Origin: Bryobacterales bacterium
GTDB taxonomy: Bacteria > Acidobacteriota > Terriglobia > Bryobacterales > Bryobacteraceae
Assembly (NCBI GenBank): GCA_016789785.1
Contig: JAEUQE010000129.1
Location: forward strand, 1 to 23,866
Reading direction: 5' to 3'
DNA length: 23,866 nucleotides
Made by a program: the position numbers and the translations under genes. Each line of letters opens with the position of its first letter. Position 1 is the first letter of the stretch. The notes beneath the pieces were generated by a model. That model searched no databases, was not told the origin of the DNA, and saw only the letters and a program-made list of their open reading frames with translations. This document shows, in pieces, positions 7,068 to 15,067 of this stretch.

Positions 7068-9815
7068 TCAATGGAAGTAGCCGTTCACATCCAGAACAAG
7101 GTGCACCGATCCCGCCGGGTTCGTCAGCGAGGAGTACGCAGTGGCCAAACCCGACCAGTCTACTCCCAGAATCGCAGCGTTCGCGACAATCCGGCCGTCG
7201 AGCGAGTTCAGCGTCGATGCCAATGGACGGGGCGCCGGGTTGCCAGTGGGGCCCTGCCAGAGGGTGAGGTAGTTTACGCCCGTGTTTACCGGAATTGCGG
7301 TTGCGTTGACGGACAGCGCTCGGACGAATGGGTCTCGGGAGTGACTGACAGCGAACACCCGGGTCTGATCATAAGCCCAGGCCAGGTGGGGACTGGCGCG
7401 CGTATCCAGCGTGCGGAATGGCTGAACCGGATAGAACAACAGCCCACTCGGCGACCGGGGCCCGAAGTAACCGCTGATATCGGCGATCACGTCCACCTCG
7501 GCATTGCCTGCGAGTGCGGCGAAGATACTGATGGCGCCATTCACGCCTGCGGGAACGATGGCCGCGTTGGCCAGGACACGCCCCTCAAACGAATTCAGCG
7601 TCGAAACCAGTGGTGCCGGCCCTCCTGATGGCCACGCGGTCAGGTAGATCAGTGGGCCCCGCGGCACGACCGTGAAGTTCACGGCATAAGCCCTCGCATC
7701 CGCCGGCAGTGGGCAGCCACTGGCGCGTACGGGCAACTCCAACGAAGGAGCACCGCTTCGAAGCGGCGTGCCCGACAGCCGCGTATCCAGCACGCGGCAA
7801 GGCGAAAGAAGTGGATAGAACTGCGATGCCGCCGGCGACACCACGGATGTGAAATAGCCATTGATATCCAGGACAAGGTCCGTCGCACCGGCGGCGAACA
7901 CGCTGACCGCGCCTCCTGCCCCGGCGGGTACGATCGCTGCGTTCGCGACCACATTGCCTTCAAAAGCGTTCAAGGTCGACACGGTGGGCTGCGGCTGGCC
8001 AGTGGGCCACAACGAGACATACGGCAGCGGTCCGCGTGGCACCGCGGTTACGTTCAGCGAATATGCCTGCGCCCCGGCCGGGATCCCGCATCCGCTTGCG
8101 AGGACCGGAAAGCTGCGTGTCGATCCCGCCGCCAGAAAGGGCATTCCGAGCGCTCCGTTCCCGATACGAGTATCCACCACCCGGCACGGCGCTACCGGCA
8201 CGAAGTATTGGCCTGCCGGGCTGGCCCCCATCTGCACCACGGAGACGGGGAATCCTGCGATGGTCAGGTTCGCGGTTCGGGGTTCCGGGTTCGGGTTCTG
8301 TGAGAACTCTGCTATGGTGTAGGCCCCGGCGCTGGCATAGTTGACGCCGCGTTGAAGCCGTACCCACGGCGCATCGGTGGATGCCTCATGCATGCAGCCC
8401 CGCGGAGCGCTGCCGGCAAAAGTGAGGAAACCTGGCCGCGAACTCACCAACCCTCCTTGGGGACTAAGCCAGTACGTGCAATTCCCAGCACCTTCCTGGG
8501 TGACTGTGAACCATTGCGCCCCCGCGGCCACTCCGCAACTGCTGGAAAGCTGAATCAGCCCGGTGCGGCGGCCGCTGGTATTCGGACTCGCCGTGTAAGT
8601 GACTGATCCGGGTCCGCTCAGCGTGGCACTGGAAAGCCGCAGCCAGTCCGAATGCGAGGCGGCATTCCAGATACAAGGTGCACCGGGTGAGCTCACACCA
8701 ACTCTGCCCGCCGCTCCGCCTGCCGGTATCTCCGCGGAAAGTGTCTGGAAAGCGGCTGTTTGAGGTGAGGCGGGGAAATGTTCAAATTTCCGAATAATGA
8801 TTTCGGAATCCTCCAGGCGCACCGGAAGCCGTCCTTCCATCAGATAGTAATTGATGTGAAATTGCGCATCGCCCGCGTCCGGGATCGCCTGCGGCTGTGC
8901 GAAGGTGTACTCGCGGATCGGCGGCTGTGCCGCCTCCGTCGAGAATGCACTCTCGAAGTGAACCGATGCCGGCAGCCAGAGTATCGTGTGGACGCTACTG
9001 GGAGTGAAGGGCATTGCGAACCGCACTAAATGATCTGGTAGCGTGTAGGGCTGAATCACGTACTGCGCGTTCAGCCCCGTGGCGTTCCCCCACCGGGTGA
9101 ACTCGATGTCCAACTCCCGGTTGGATTTGGCGCCATCCTCACTCCAGGTGAACAAACCCAGCACGGCGTGGGGGTCGAGATCGTCCACCGGGGAGTCCAG
9201 AGTGACCCGGTAGGTTCCGTGACCCAGTGCGTCGCGCGTGAAGACCTCCGCCGTACAAAACCGGGCGGGATCAAGAGCGCAGCGGGCAATTCGCAAGTGC
9301 AACCTGCCTTGGCTATCCACGAAGGCGTGATCCCGCGAGAAGCGGCTGGGCCCTGGAGAAGCCAACGCCCAGGCGCCCTTCACCACCCAATCGTAGTTGG
9401 AGAATCGGAGCAACTTGGGGCGTGGATTCGCGCGCAGGACGGCCCGGCTGCCAATCGCGAGCGATTCGTAAGATGCAGGGATCTGTGCGGGACCCGTCGC
9501 ACATTGCGGAAATACTTCGGGAGGCAGTAAGTAGACAGCAAACCGGGTAGCCTGAACCTCGACATCCACGATTTGGAAGGCGGCGGTCGCGATTCCCGAT
9601 TGCGTAAATAGGGTGCCCCCGCAATCCACGCTGTACCAGCCTGCGTCGGGGACGAACGCAAAGAAATGGGCTCTTGTGCCGGGAGCAGGCGGAGGGTGCA
9701 CCTCCACCCGGATGTGGGTTTCATTCCACTCCGGCGCTATCAGGGAAATCTGGGGAGGAGATTGAGGAAAAATTGGAATACAGGAGATCACAAACCACGC
9801 AATTGCGCGAGTCAT
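7068..9815 (-). CDS. Secreted GH16-like protein with BACON domains and three VDTR/NGYF repeats
   Basis: A 915-residue exported protein. Residues 1-18 form a signal peptide (MTRAIAWFVISCIPIF). About 25-110 is a beta-rich segment. About 130-350 is a concanavalin-like glucanase domain whose ELDIE at 234-238 fits the GH16 catalytic motif ExDxE, so beta-glucan or other polysaccharide hydrolysis is plausible. About 365-443 and 445-530 look like two BACON domains (for example SDWLRLSSATLSG, then WFTVTQ), often found in carbohydrate-binding proteins. Three repeats follow at about 536-655, 664-784 and 791-914, each opening with a VDTR/LDTR motif and closing with NGYF or SGYF. There is no obvious cell-wall or membrane anchor. 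No good ribosome-binding site precedes the ATG. The gene is bracketed by a 93-bp repeat of the clpP 3' end. Confidence 0.85.
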   Translation of the reverse strand: MTRAIAWFVISCIPIFPQSPPQISLIAPEWNETHIRVEVHPPPAPGTRAHFFAFVPDAGWYSVDCGGTLFTQSGIATAAFQIVDVEVQATRFAVYLLPPEVFPQCATGPAQIPASYESLAIGSRAVLRANPRPKLLRFSNYDWVVKGAWALASPGPSRFSRDHAFVDSQGRLHLRIARCALDPARFCTAEVFTRDALGHGTYRVTLDSPVDDLDPHAVLGLFTWSEDGAKSNRELDIEFTRWGNATGLNAQYVIQPYTLPDHLVRFAMPFTPSSVHTILWLPASVHFESAFSTEAAQPPIREYTFAQPQAIPDAGDAQFHINYYLMEGRLPVRLEDSEIIIRKFEHFPASPQTAAFQTLSAEIPAGGAAGRVGVSSPGAPCIWNAASHSDWLRLSSATLSGPGSVTYTASPNTSGRRTGLIQLSSSCGVAAGAQWFTVTQEGAGNCTYWLSPQGGLVSSRPGFLTFAGSAPRGCMHEASTDAPWVRLQRGVNYASAGAYTIAEFSQNPNPEPRTANLTIAGFPVSVVQMGASPAGQYFVPVAPCRVVDTRIGNGALGMPFLAAGSTRSFPVLASGCGIPAGAQAYSLNVTAVPRGPLPYVSLWPTGQPQPTVSTLNAFEGNVVANAAIVPAGAGGAVSVFAAGATDLVLDINGYFTSVVSPAASQFYPLLSPCRVLDTRLSGTPLRSGAPSLELPVRASGCPLPADARAYAVNFTVVPRGPLIYLTAWPSGGPAPLVSTLNSFEGRVLANAAIVPAGVNGAISIFAALAGNAEVDVIADISGYFGPRSPSGLLFYPVQPFRTLDTRASPHLAWAYDQTRVFAVSHSRDPFVRALSVNATAIPVNTGVNYLTLWQGPTGNPAPRPLASTLNSLDGRIVANAAILGVDWSGLATAYSSLTNPAGSVHLVLDVNGYFH
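7074..8210 (-). repeat. Three tandem ~120-residue protein repeats
   Basis: Coding repeats of the secreted GH16/BACON protein at about 7851-8210, 7464-7826 and 7074-7445. Each contains, in order, FxPxxxCRVxDTR (third copy FYPVQPFRTLDTR), an N-V-T-A-like strand, a TLNxFEG or TLNSLDG segment, VANAAI and a final NGYF/SGYF. The third copy is the most diverged and lacks the Cys. Similar repeats are known from actinobacterial and acidobacterial surface proteins. Confidence 0.75.
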
Positions 9816-9878
9816 GAAATGACTCTATCGAGACTTGGGGTGAGGGTGCCGGATGTGCGGGAAGCGTAAGGAAGGGAA

Positions 9879-9912
9879 GGCCGGGCGTGCCGATGCAGCA
9901 AACCGCCCGGCC
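9879..9912 (-). terminator. Hairpin behind clpP
   Basis: GGCCGGGCG (9879-9887) and CGCCCGGCC (9904-9912) make a perfect 9-bp stem with a 16-base loop, starting 14 bases after the clpP stop codon in the direction of transcription. The following minus-strand sequence TTCCCTTCCTT is only moderately T-rich. It probably ends the clpP transcript, and the same stem is preserved in the copy at 6950-6983. Confidence 0.6.
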
Positions 9913-9972
9913 CAATTCGGAAGGGACTATGTGCGTGCCTGGTCGCGCGAGCTGATGATCCGGTCGATCATG
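9880..9972 (-). repeat. Direct repeat, parent copy (clpP 3' end plus hairpin)
   Basis: The parent of the 93-bp repeat whose second copy is at 6951-7043. It covers the last 14 ClpP codons, the stop codon and 47 bases beyond. Nine mismatches separate the copies: three in the coding part (giving S to T and D to G), five in the hairpin loop and one just outside the stem. Confidence 0.85.
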
Positions 9973-10535
9973 CCGTAGTCGAGCGCCTGGTTCGGCTCCA
10001 TGATGTAATCGCGGTCCACGTCGCGGGCAATCCGGTCCACCGGCTGGTTACAAGCCGTGGCCAGAATTTCGTTGAGTTTCTCGCGCATGCGTAGAATCTC
10101 TTTCGCGTAGATGTCGATATCCGCCGCCTGCCCGGCAAGCCCGCTCATCGAAGGCTGATGAATCAGGATGCGCGAGTGCGGAAGGCTGAAGCGCTTGCCC
10201 TTGGACCCGCAGGCCAGCAAGACCGCCGCCATCGACGCCGCCTGGCCGACACAGTAAGTGGTAATGTCAGGCTCAATCAGCCGCATGGTGTCCAGAATCG
10301 CCAGCCCGGCCGTGATCGAACCGCCCGGCGAATTAATGTAAAGTGAGATATCCTTTTCAGGATCTTCCGCAGCCAGAAATAGCATCTGGGCGATAATCAG
10401 GTTGGCGACCTGGTCGTCAATCGGGGTCCCCAAGAAGATGATATTCTCCTTGAGCAGCCTGGAATAGATGTCGTAGGCCCGCTCTCCCCGGGAGGTCTGT
10501 TCCACCACCATCGGGACCAACACGGAATTCTGCAT
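9927..10535 (-). CDS. clpP: ATP-dependent Clp protease proteolytic subunit
   Basis: Serine peptidase that forms the tetradecameric chamber fed by ClpX or ClpA/C unfoldases in the cytoplasm. At 202 residues it has normal length. The catalytic triad is S101 (GQAASMAA), H126 (LIHQPS) and D176 (DVDRDYIM). The N-terminal loop region ([22 protein letters not shown]) and the GGS oxyanion segment ([10 protein letters not shown]) are typical. The ATG at 10535 was chosen because AAGGAG lies 9 bases before it and the N-terminus then matches the family; the frame is open further upstream to 10661 without similarity. clpX and tig, common neighbours elsewhere, are not adjacent. The 3' end is duplicated at 6951-7043. 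Confidence 0.97.
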   Translation of the reverse strand: MQNSVLVPMVVEQTSRGERAYDIYSRLLKENIIFLGTPIDDQVANLIIAQMLFLAAEDPEKDISLYINSPGGSITAGLAILDTMRLIEPDITTYCVGQAASMAAVLLACGSKGKRFSLPHSRILIHQPSMSGLAGQAADIDIYAKEILRMREKLNEILATACNQPVDRIARDVDRDYIMEPNQALDYGMIDRIISSRDQART

Positions 10536-10703
10536 TCGCGTAAACTCCTTCGCGGCTGCCACCGAAGAGTGCCTCGCTGTCCAGCCTTCCTGGCCATGCA
10601 GCCCCAGCCCCACCGTGTGCGCCATCGTCAAGTCAGCGCACCAGTAACGGTACGCAAGCATTTCCGTCCGCTGTGTACGGCGAACCGAAATCGATTGGGC
10701 GTG

Positions 10704-11135
10704 CTAGCTTTGGCTCCCGGATTCCCGGACCGTGACCGGCCTCGGCGAGATGTCCGCCAGCGTTGTACGCTCCAAATACTCTACTATACGCGAATGGATG
10801 GCCTCCCAGCCAATGTGCATTCCGCAGCCTGGCGCCTCGCAAGGCGATTGCCCCAGCGGGCAGTGCCTTTCGAGCCCTTCCGGGTCCAAGCCGAAGAGAA
10901 CGTCCGCTAGACGGATCTCCCGTGCCGGCCTCGTTAGTCCGAAGCCCCCGTGCGGGCCTTTCACTGACCGCAGCAGCCCGCCTTTGGCAAGCAACTGAAG
11001 TAACTTCGCAAGAAACTGCGCCGGCATGTTCGCTTCAGCAGCGATCCGGTTCGCCATGATGAGTGTTCCAGGCGGATGAAGTGCCAGCAGCGCGGTAGCG
11101 CGGAGTGCATATTCCGCCGATCGTGAAAAGAGCAT
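10704..11135 (-). CDS. Rrf2-family transcriptional regulator (IscR/NsrR-like)
   Basis: A 143-residue DNA-binding regulator. The N-terminal winged helix-turn-helix is typical of Rrf2 (SRSAEYALRATALLAL, then the wing RSVKGPHGGFGLTRP around residues 56-70). Three cysteines, C92, C99 and C104 (HCPLGQSPCEAPGC), sit where IscR and NsrR bind an Fe-S cluster; spacing 6 and 4 is close to those sensors. It therefore probably senses iron-sulfur status, nitric oxide or redox. H107 could be a fourth ligand as in IscR. No isc, suf or hmp gene is nearby, so the regulon cannot be inferred. It is followed by clpP after 168 bases on the same strand; whether they are co-transcribed is uncertain. Confidence 0.9.
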   Translation of the reverse strand: MLFSRSAEYALRATALLALHPPGTLIMANRIAAEANMPAQFLAKLLQLLAKGGLLRSVKGPHGGFGLTRPAREIRLADVLFGLDPEGLERHCPLGQSPCEAPGCGMHIGWEAIHSRIVEYLERTTLADISPRPVTVRESGSQS

Positions 11136-11244
11136 GATCGTTGTTTCTATTAAGCGCCACGCTCTTGTCTATGACCATGCCCCATGGGTTACGGTACTTG
11201 CGTTTTTTCTCGGCCGGAAGTTCCGTCCCTCAGGAGAATCCGGG

Positions 11245-12849
11245 TTACTCTCCTACTAAGAATTTGTGGTATCTTCCCATCCAATAGGGCAGGAGATAGA
11301 AGGCGCCATCGTCTTCCGAGCCGCCGTTTCCCCCGCCGTCCACACGGAAGGGATTCCCGTTCCACTTCATCACGGGACGCTCGTCCGCCGGCAGTAAGGT
11401 CCGGGTTTGCCGGCGCCCGAAGCGATCGGCGCCGCCCTCGAATTCCAGATCCGGACGCCCGGAATTTTCCACGGCCCAGTGCCGCAGATCCATCGGGATC
11501 CGCTGTAGCGTCCACACGGCATCGGTAATACTGGCGGGCTTTCCCGGCTTCGATGCCAGATAGATGAAGTTCCACAGAGGATTCTTTTCCCGCTCGATAT
11601 TCTCCCACCACTGATCGAGTCCGGCCAAATATAGCGTCCGTAACTTTGGATCCGTTTCATATTGCAGCAGTGGATAGAACGAAAGCATCGCCAGTTCCTC
11701 ATCCGAGTAGTTGATCGTCTCGCGTAGTTCCTTGTATTGCGCGGTGATCTTCGCGTAACCCTCCTGATGCGCCAGCCGCAGATACTCGGCCTGATAGCGC
11801 GGATCACCAGTAATATGATGCGCTGTTTTCAGGAAACTGAGAATCTCCACGGCGTTCAGCGGACTGTCCGGCTTGCCGCGCTCGCTTTCGAAGTACTCTC
11901 TGTCCCAGCGGCCCCAATAAGTGGGCTGCCCGTGAAAGTCAATCAGGGTCACGTTGTTGTTGAGAATATGATCCGTGATCCGGCGCGTGACGGCGGCGAC
12001 CTGCTTGCGTAATTCGGGACTCTTCAGCGTGTCCCATGCGATGGCGAACAGATAATAATGCCCGACGATTTCGTCGGAACTCGTATCCGCCTTCCAGATG
12101 AGCGACCCATCCGCCGCCGGGTTCCAGATCCCGTCCCGCGGGCGCGGTTCATCGGGCAGCAGGTAGGACCGCGCCGGCAGCCCGGGAATTCGCGTGATTT
12201 CCTCCAGTTTCAGCAGCACGCGCACGGACCGTTCGGCCCGCTGCTCAGCCTCGCGCGACTTGGTCACCGCATAGCGGTAGCATTCGGCGGCGCCGTACAT
12301 CGCCGTCCAAAGGCCATCGTTGTCGGAGGACCGGGTCCGGTTGGTGGAAAGATCCCCCGGCGTTAGCAGAACGGAATCGGCGACCATGCCATGGCGGTTG
12401 TGACGCGTTTCTACGCGCGTTTCGAACTCGGCGGCCTTCGCGGCAAGCGTCATCCGCCGGAACTCGATGTGCGAGACGCCGCCCTGGGTTCGCACCCACA
12501 TGCTGCCTTCCGCGCCCGGCGCGAGACTCAGTACCGGGCCATCGGCAATCCAGCGCCGCGACGAAAAGTAGCGTTTGCGATCCGCAGGCGCCGCCGCCGG
12601 ATCCTCGCGCCAAACGCCTTTGCCCGAGGCCGTCCAGGTCGCGCCATCCGAGCCCTTTGCCGTGCCTATCTCCCGCGCAAGCGCGGCCGGAATCTTCGCA
12701 TCGCCCCGTGTGTAGAACGTCGCCACTGCTTGCGGGTAGGGCGTCAGGCGGACCGGTTGCGGCGCTGTCTGCACCGCTTTCTGGGCCGGCGCCATCGGCG
12801 GAGCGAGGAGCCCGCCCGAGGCGAGCAACACAAGGAAGGTTGCGGTCAT
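11245..12849 (-). CDS. Secreted protein of unknown function, predicted helical toroid
   Basis: A 534-residue protein with a signal peptide (MTATFLVLLASGGLLAPP...APAQ). I do not recognise a named family. Around residues 120-135 the sequence GSMWVRTQGGVSHI resembles a single blade of two-component-regulator beta-propellers. The following 350 residues are mainly helical, rich in Trp/Tyr and acidic motifs such as RSSDNDGLWTAMYGAAECYRYA, ADTSSDEIVGHYYLFAIAWD and INYSDEELAMLSFYPLLQYE, compatible with an alpha/alpha toroid seen in several glycoside-processing enzymes. That is inference. The start is the ATG at 12849 because it overlaps the TGA of the upstream amidotransferase gene (ATGA) and opens directly on the signal peptide; an ATG five codons earlier is also possible. 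Confidence 0.75.
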   Translation of the reverse strand: MTATFLVLLASGGLLAPPMAPAQKAVQTAPQPVRLTPYPQAVATFYTRGDAKIPAALAREIGTAKGSDGATWTASGKGVWREDPAAAPADRKRYFSSRRWIADGPVLSLAPGAEGSMWVRTQGGVSHIEFRRMTLAAKAAEFETRVETRHNRHGMVADSVLLTPGDLSTNRTRSSDNDGLWTAMYGAAECYRYAVTKSREAEQRAERSVRVLLKLEEITRIPGLPARSYLLPDEPRPRDGIWNPAADGSLIWKADTSSDEIVGHYYLFAIAWDTLKSPELRKQVAAVTRRITDHILNNNVTLIDFHGQPTYWGRWDREYFESERGKPDSPLNAVEILSFLKTAHHITGDPRYQAEYLRLAHQEGYAKITAQYKELRETINYSDEELAMLSFYPLLQYETDPKLRTLYLAGLDQWWENIEREKNPLWNFIYLASKPGKPASITDAVWTLQRIPMDLRHWAVENSGRPDLEFEGGADRFGRRQTRTLLPADERPVMKWNGNPFRVDGGGNGGSEDDGAFYLLPYWMGRYHKFLVGE

Positions 12850-13565
12850 TCGTTCACCATACAATCGTTCACAATGTCACAGAACGAGCCAAAGATGCCA
12901 GCAGCGGCGGCCGCCGCACGCCGGGTGACCGCGCGGGGCGCCGGATGAAAGGCCGGCGGATGCACCAGTTCCGGGCTGCCGCAGTGGGCATCCTCCTCGA
13001 TCCAGCGGGCGATCATCGTGGGAGTAACTTCGGGGTGAAACTGGACACCCCACACGCGGTCGCCATAGCGGTAGGCCTGATGTTCGCACGCCTCCGAGCG
13101 CGCGAGATGCAATGCCCCGCGGGGCAGGTCGAACGTTTCGGCATGCCAGTGAAAGAACGTTTCGGACCGCAGCTTCCCAAAGAGTGGATCGGATCTGGCC
13201 GCCTCGATAAAATGCACCGGGAACCATCCGATCTCCGGTTGGGATGCGCGACGCACGGCCGCCCCGAGGGCGCGGGCAATCATTTGCGCCCCCAGGCAAA
13301 TGCCCAGCACGGGTACGTTCCGGCGCAGTGCCTCTTCGATGAGAAGATACTCCCAGCGGAGCGGTGGCCAATCGTCGTTGGCCGATTGCGCGCCACCAAG
13401 AATGATCACTGCCTGGAAGTCTAACTCGGCAGGGTAAACCTCAGATAACTCTGGGGGGGTAGAGTACGCACAAAAATACTGGTAGTCTAAGGAGAAGTCG
13501 GGGAAGGTGGTTTTCAGCCGGCCCATGTGTTCGGAGGGCGAATGGCGGCAAACGATGACAGTCAT
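12846..13565 (-). CDS. Class I glutamine amidotransferase (GMP synthase-like)
   Basis: A 239-residue free-standing GATase1-type protein. The nucleophile elbow is GICLGAQ with C90, and the other catalytic residues are H177 and E179 (FHPEVT). The oxyanion region GGAQSANDD at 57-65 is also typical. Stand-alone members hydrolyse glutamine or gamma-glutamyl compounds or have unknown substrates; there is no synthase partner here. The C-terminal 45 residues (Ala/Arg/Pro-rich, ending CMVNE) are not part of the usual fold. Its stop overlaps the next gene's start by 4 bases, so the two are co-translated. It is divergent from the diguanylate cyclase gene, 102 bases away. Confidence 0.88.
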   Translation of the reverse strand: MTVIVCRHSPSEHMGRLKTTFPDFSLDYQYFCAYSTPPELSEVYPAELDFQAVIILGGAQSANDDWPPLRWEYLLIEEALRRNVPVLGICLGAQMIARALGAAVRRASQPEIGWFPVHFIEAARSDPLFGKLRSETFFHWHAETFDLPRGALHLARSEACEHQAYRYGDRVWGVQFHPEVTPTMIARWIEEDAHCGSPELVHPPAFHPAPRAVTRRAAAAAAGIFGSFCDIVNDCMVNE

Positions 13566-13579
13566 GCCTGCTTGTCAAA

Positions 13580-13585
13580 GTTATA
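13580..13585 (-). promoter_or_regulatory. Possible -10 box for the amidotransferase gene
   Basis: TATAAC on the minus strand matches the -10 consensus at five of six positions and lies 15-20 bases before the ATG at 13565, in the 102-base divergent region. No convincing -35 box is found 16-18 bases upstream. Confidence 0.3.
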
Positions 13586-13667
13586 CCACTTGGGCGAGTT
13601 GGTTAACGATCCAACCATGCTCGCCGATGAGCGGGATGTGGAGCGAAAGACCCAGCGACGGAGCGAC

Positions 13668-14666
13668 ATGAGAATCCTCATTGCGGAAGACAGCGGCCCG
13701 TCGCGGCTGGTGTTGGAGCGGAGCCTCGCCAACTGGGGATACGACGTGGTTTCCTGCAAGGATGGAGAGTGCGCGTGGGAACAGTTGCAAAGTGAGGGTG
13801 CCCCACGGCTGGCGATTCTGGACTGGATGATGCCGGGTTACAGCGGGCCGGAGATTTGCCGCATGCTTCGGCAAAAGGCCCCCGAACCTTACACCTACAT
13901 TCTCCTTCTCACTTCGAAGTCTCAGAAGGAAGACCTCATCGAAGGAATGGAAGCGGGCGCGGATGACTACCTCACCAAACCCTTTGACACGCACGAACTC
14001 CGGGCGCGGTTGCGGGCGGGCATCCGTATACTGAACCTGCAGGCGGAGTTACTGGCAGCGCGGGAAGAGATCCGCCAACAGGCGATGCGCGACTCATTGA
14101 CTGGGCTGTGGAACCGGCGCTCGATCATGGAAATCCTCATGCGGGAACTGGTGCGGGGCTTTCGAGAGCGCACGCCGGTAGCCGTCATGATGATGGATCT
14201 GGATCATTTCAAACAGATCAACGATCTTCACGGGCATATTGCGGGTGACGCCGTTCTGCAGGAGGCATCGCGGCGTCTGCTGAGTTCGGTGCGGCCTTAT
14301 GATGGCGTCGGCCGCTTTGGGGGGGAAGAGTTTCTCATCGTTCTCCCGGGCTGCGATGAGGCCAGTGTGTTTCATCGTGCCGAGGCGATGCGGCTGGCCA
14401 TCTCGGAATTGCCGGTACTTTCCGGCAACGCCTCCATCCATGTCACGGCCAGTTTCGGCGCGACCGTTTGTCCCGCCGGTTGTGACTTGGAAGGCCTGCC
14501 GCTGATCGGCCTCGCCGACGAGGCGCTTTACGATGCCAAACGGGCTGGGCGGAACAGGGTCTGTTTCCGGGACGGCCGGGCACTCGGTACCGCGCCGAAG
14601 CCTGCCGCCGTCGACGAAGGCAATCTCGCCCCTGCCGCGGCAGGTCCATCGACTCTCGCCGTCTGA
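13668..14666 (+). CDS. Response regulator with diguanylate cyclase (REC-GGDEF)
   Basis: A 332-residue cytoplasmic protein that should make cyclic di-GMP when phosphorylated. The receiver domain, about residues 1-120, has the acidic pair E7/D8, phospho-acceptor D52 (ILDWMMPG), T83 and K104 (TKPFD). A helical linker follows, then the GGDEF domain at about 135-300 with the DSLTGLWNRR start, GGEEF at 218-222 and an intact inhibitory I-site RPYD (209-212) five residues before it. It should therefore be an active, feedback-inhibited enzyme. The C-terminal 30 residues are an Ala/Pro-rich tail. The ATG at 13668 follows a close GGAG; upstream in-frame ATGs at 13527 and 13617 exist but add nothing REC-like. 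No cognate kinase is adjacent. Confidence 0.93.
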   Translation: MRILIAEDSGPSRLVLERSLANWGYDVVSCKDGECAWEQLQSEGAPRLAILDWMMPGYSGPEICRMLRQKAPEPYTYILLLTSKSQKEDLIEGMEAGADDYLTKPFDTHELRARLRAGIRILNLQAELLAAREEIRQQAMRDSLTGLWNRRSIMEILMRELVRGFRERTPVAVMMMDLDHFKQINDLHGHIAGDAVLQEASRRLLSSVRPYDGVGRFGGEEFLIVLPGCDEASVFHRAEAMRLAISELPVLSGNASIHVTASFGATVCPAGCDLEGLPLIGLADEALYDAKRAGRNRVCFRDGRALGTAPKPAAVDEGNLAPAAAGPSTLAV

Positions 14667-14671
14667 GCCAG

Positions 14672-14790
14672 TTATTGCAAGGAAGGTTGGCGCGGATCGC
14701 GCTTCAGTAGTTCGAAGGATTTGTCCGCTGAATCTCAGCAGGGAGACGCTCGTAGCATACCCAGAAGCCGGGCGAGGAGCGATGGCTCAC
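14672..14790 (-). pseudogene. Decayed RelE/ParE-like toxin fragment
   Basis: From a GTG at 14790 the minus strand reads SHRSSPGFWVCYERLPAEIQRT, closely resembling the start of RelE/ParE-superfamily toxins of the type '(M)xHRASPxFWxxYxxLP'. After about 23 codons the frame shifts by a small deletion; the next frame gives KSFELLKRDPRQPSLQ, the usual continuation, and then a TAA at 14672-14674. The last third of the toxin is missing, the fragment ending 6 bases from the diguanylate cyclase stop. The GTG overlaps the antitoxin's TGA. It cannot be functional. Confidence 0.7.
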
Positions 14791-14945
14791 AATTCCCTGG
14801 AACGGCCCGCGCGATCATCGGCGAGGGCCTGCTCGACGAGCCGACGCAGCCTGCAGGTCTTCGAATCGCTTCCAATCTGCTAATCCCAGACCTCGGCATC
14901 GTAGCGTGCGAACCAAGCCCTCAGTTCGCTCCGAGATCTCCGGGA
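14787..14945 (-). pseudogene. Decayed antitoxin gene of the same module
   Basis: Minus-strand sequence from about 14927 reads ELRAWFARYDAEVWD, a TAG stop at 14880-14882, then QIGSDSKTCRLRRLVEQALADDRAGRSREL and TGA at 14787-14789. This resembles the small antitoxins found ahead of such RelE/ParE-like toxins, with the pattern 'DAExWDRQIE...LxxLAExALxxxRAGxxREL'. Just upstream RFPEISE appears in another frame, suggesting a second frameshift. An in-frame stop and at least one shift make it a pseudogene. Confidence 0.65.
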
Positions 14946-15067
14946 AGCGCCTCGGCCGGTCCAAACCAACTCCAGGCGGAGGTCACAGCGTAACTTCCGC
15001 GCCTCACCGTAAACTCACCTCTCCTCACTCGGGCGAGCCGGCCCCGATGCCGCATTCTGATCTCAGA

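Noticed and set aside
6774..7628. A 284-codon plus-strand frame across the clpP repeat and the end of the GH16/BACON gene
   Set aside because: It runs antisense to the secreted protein and through the clpP-derived repeat, with no recognised motif.
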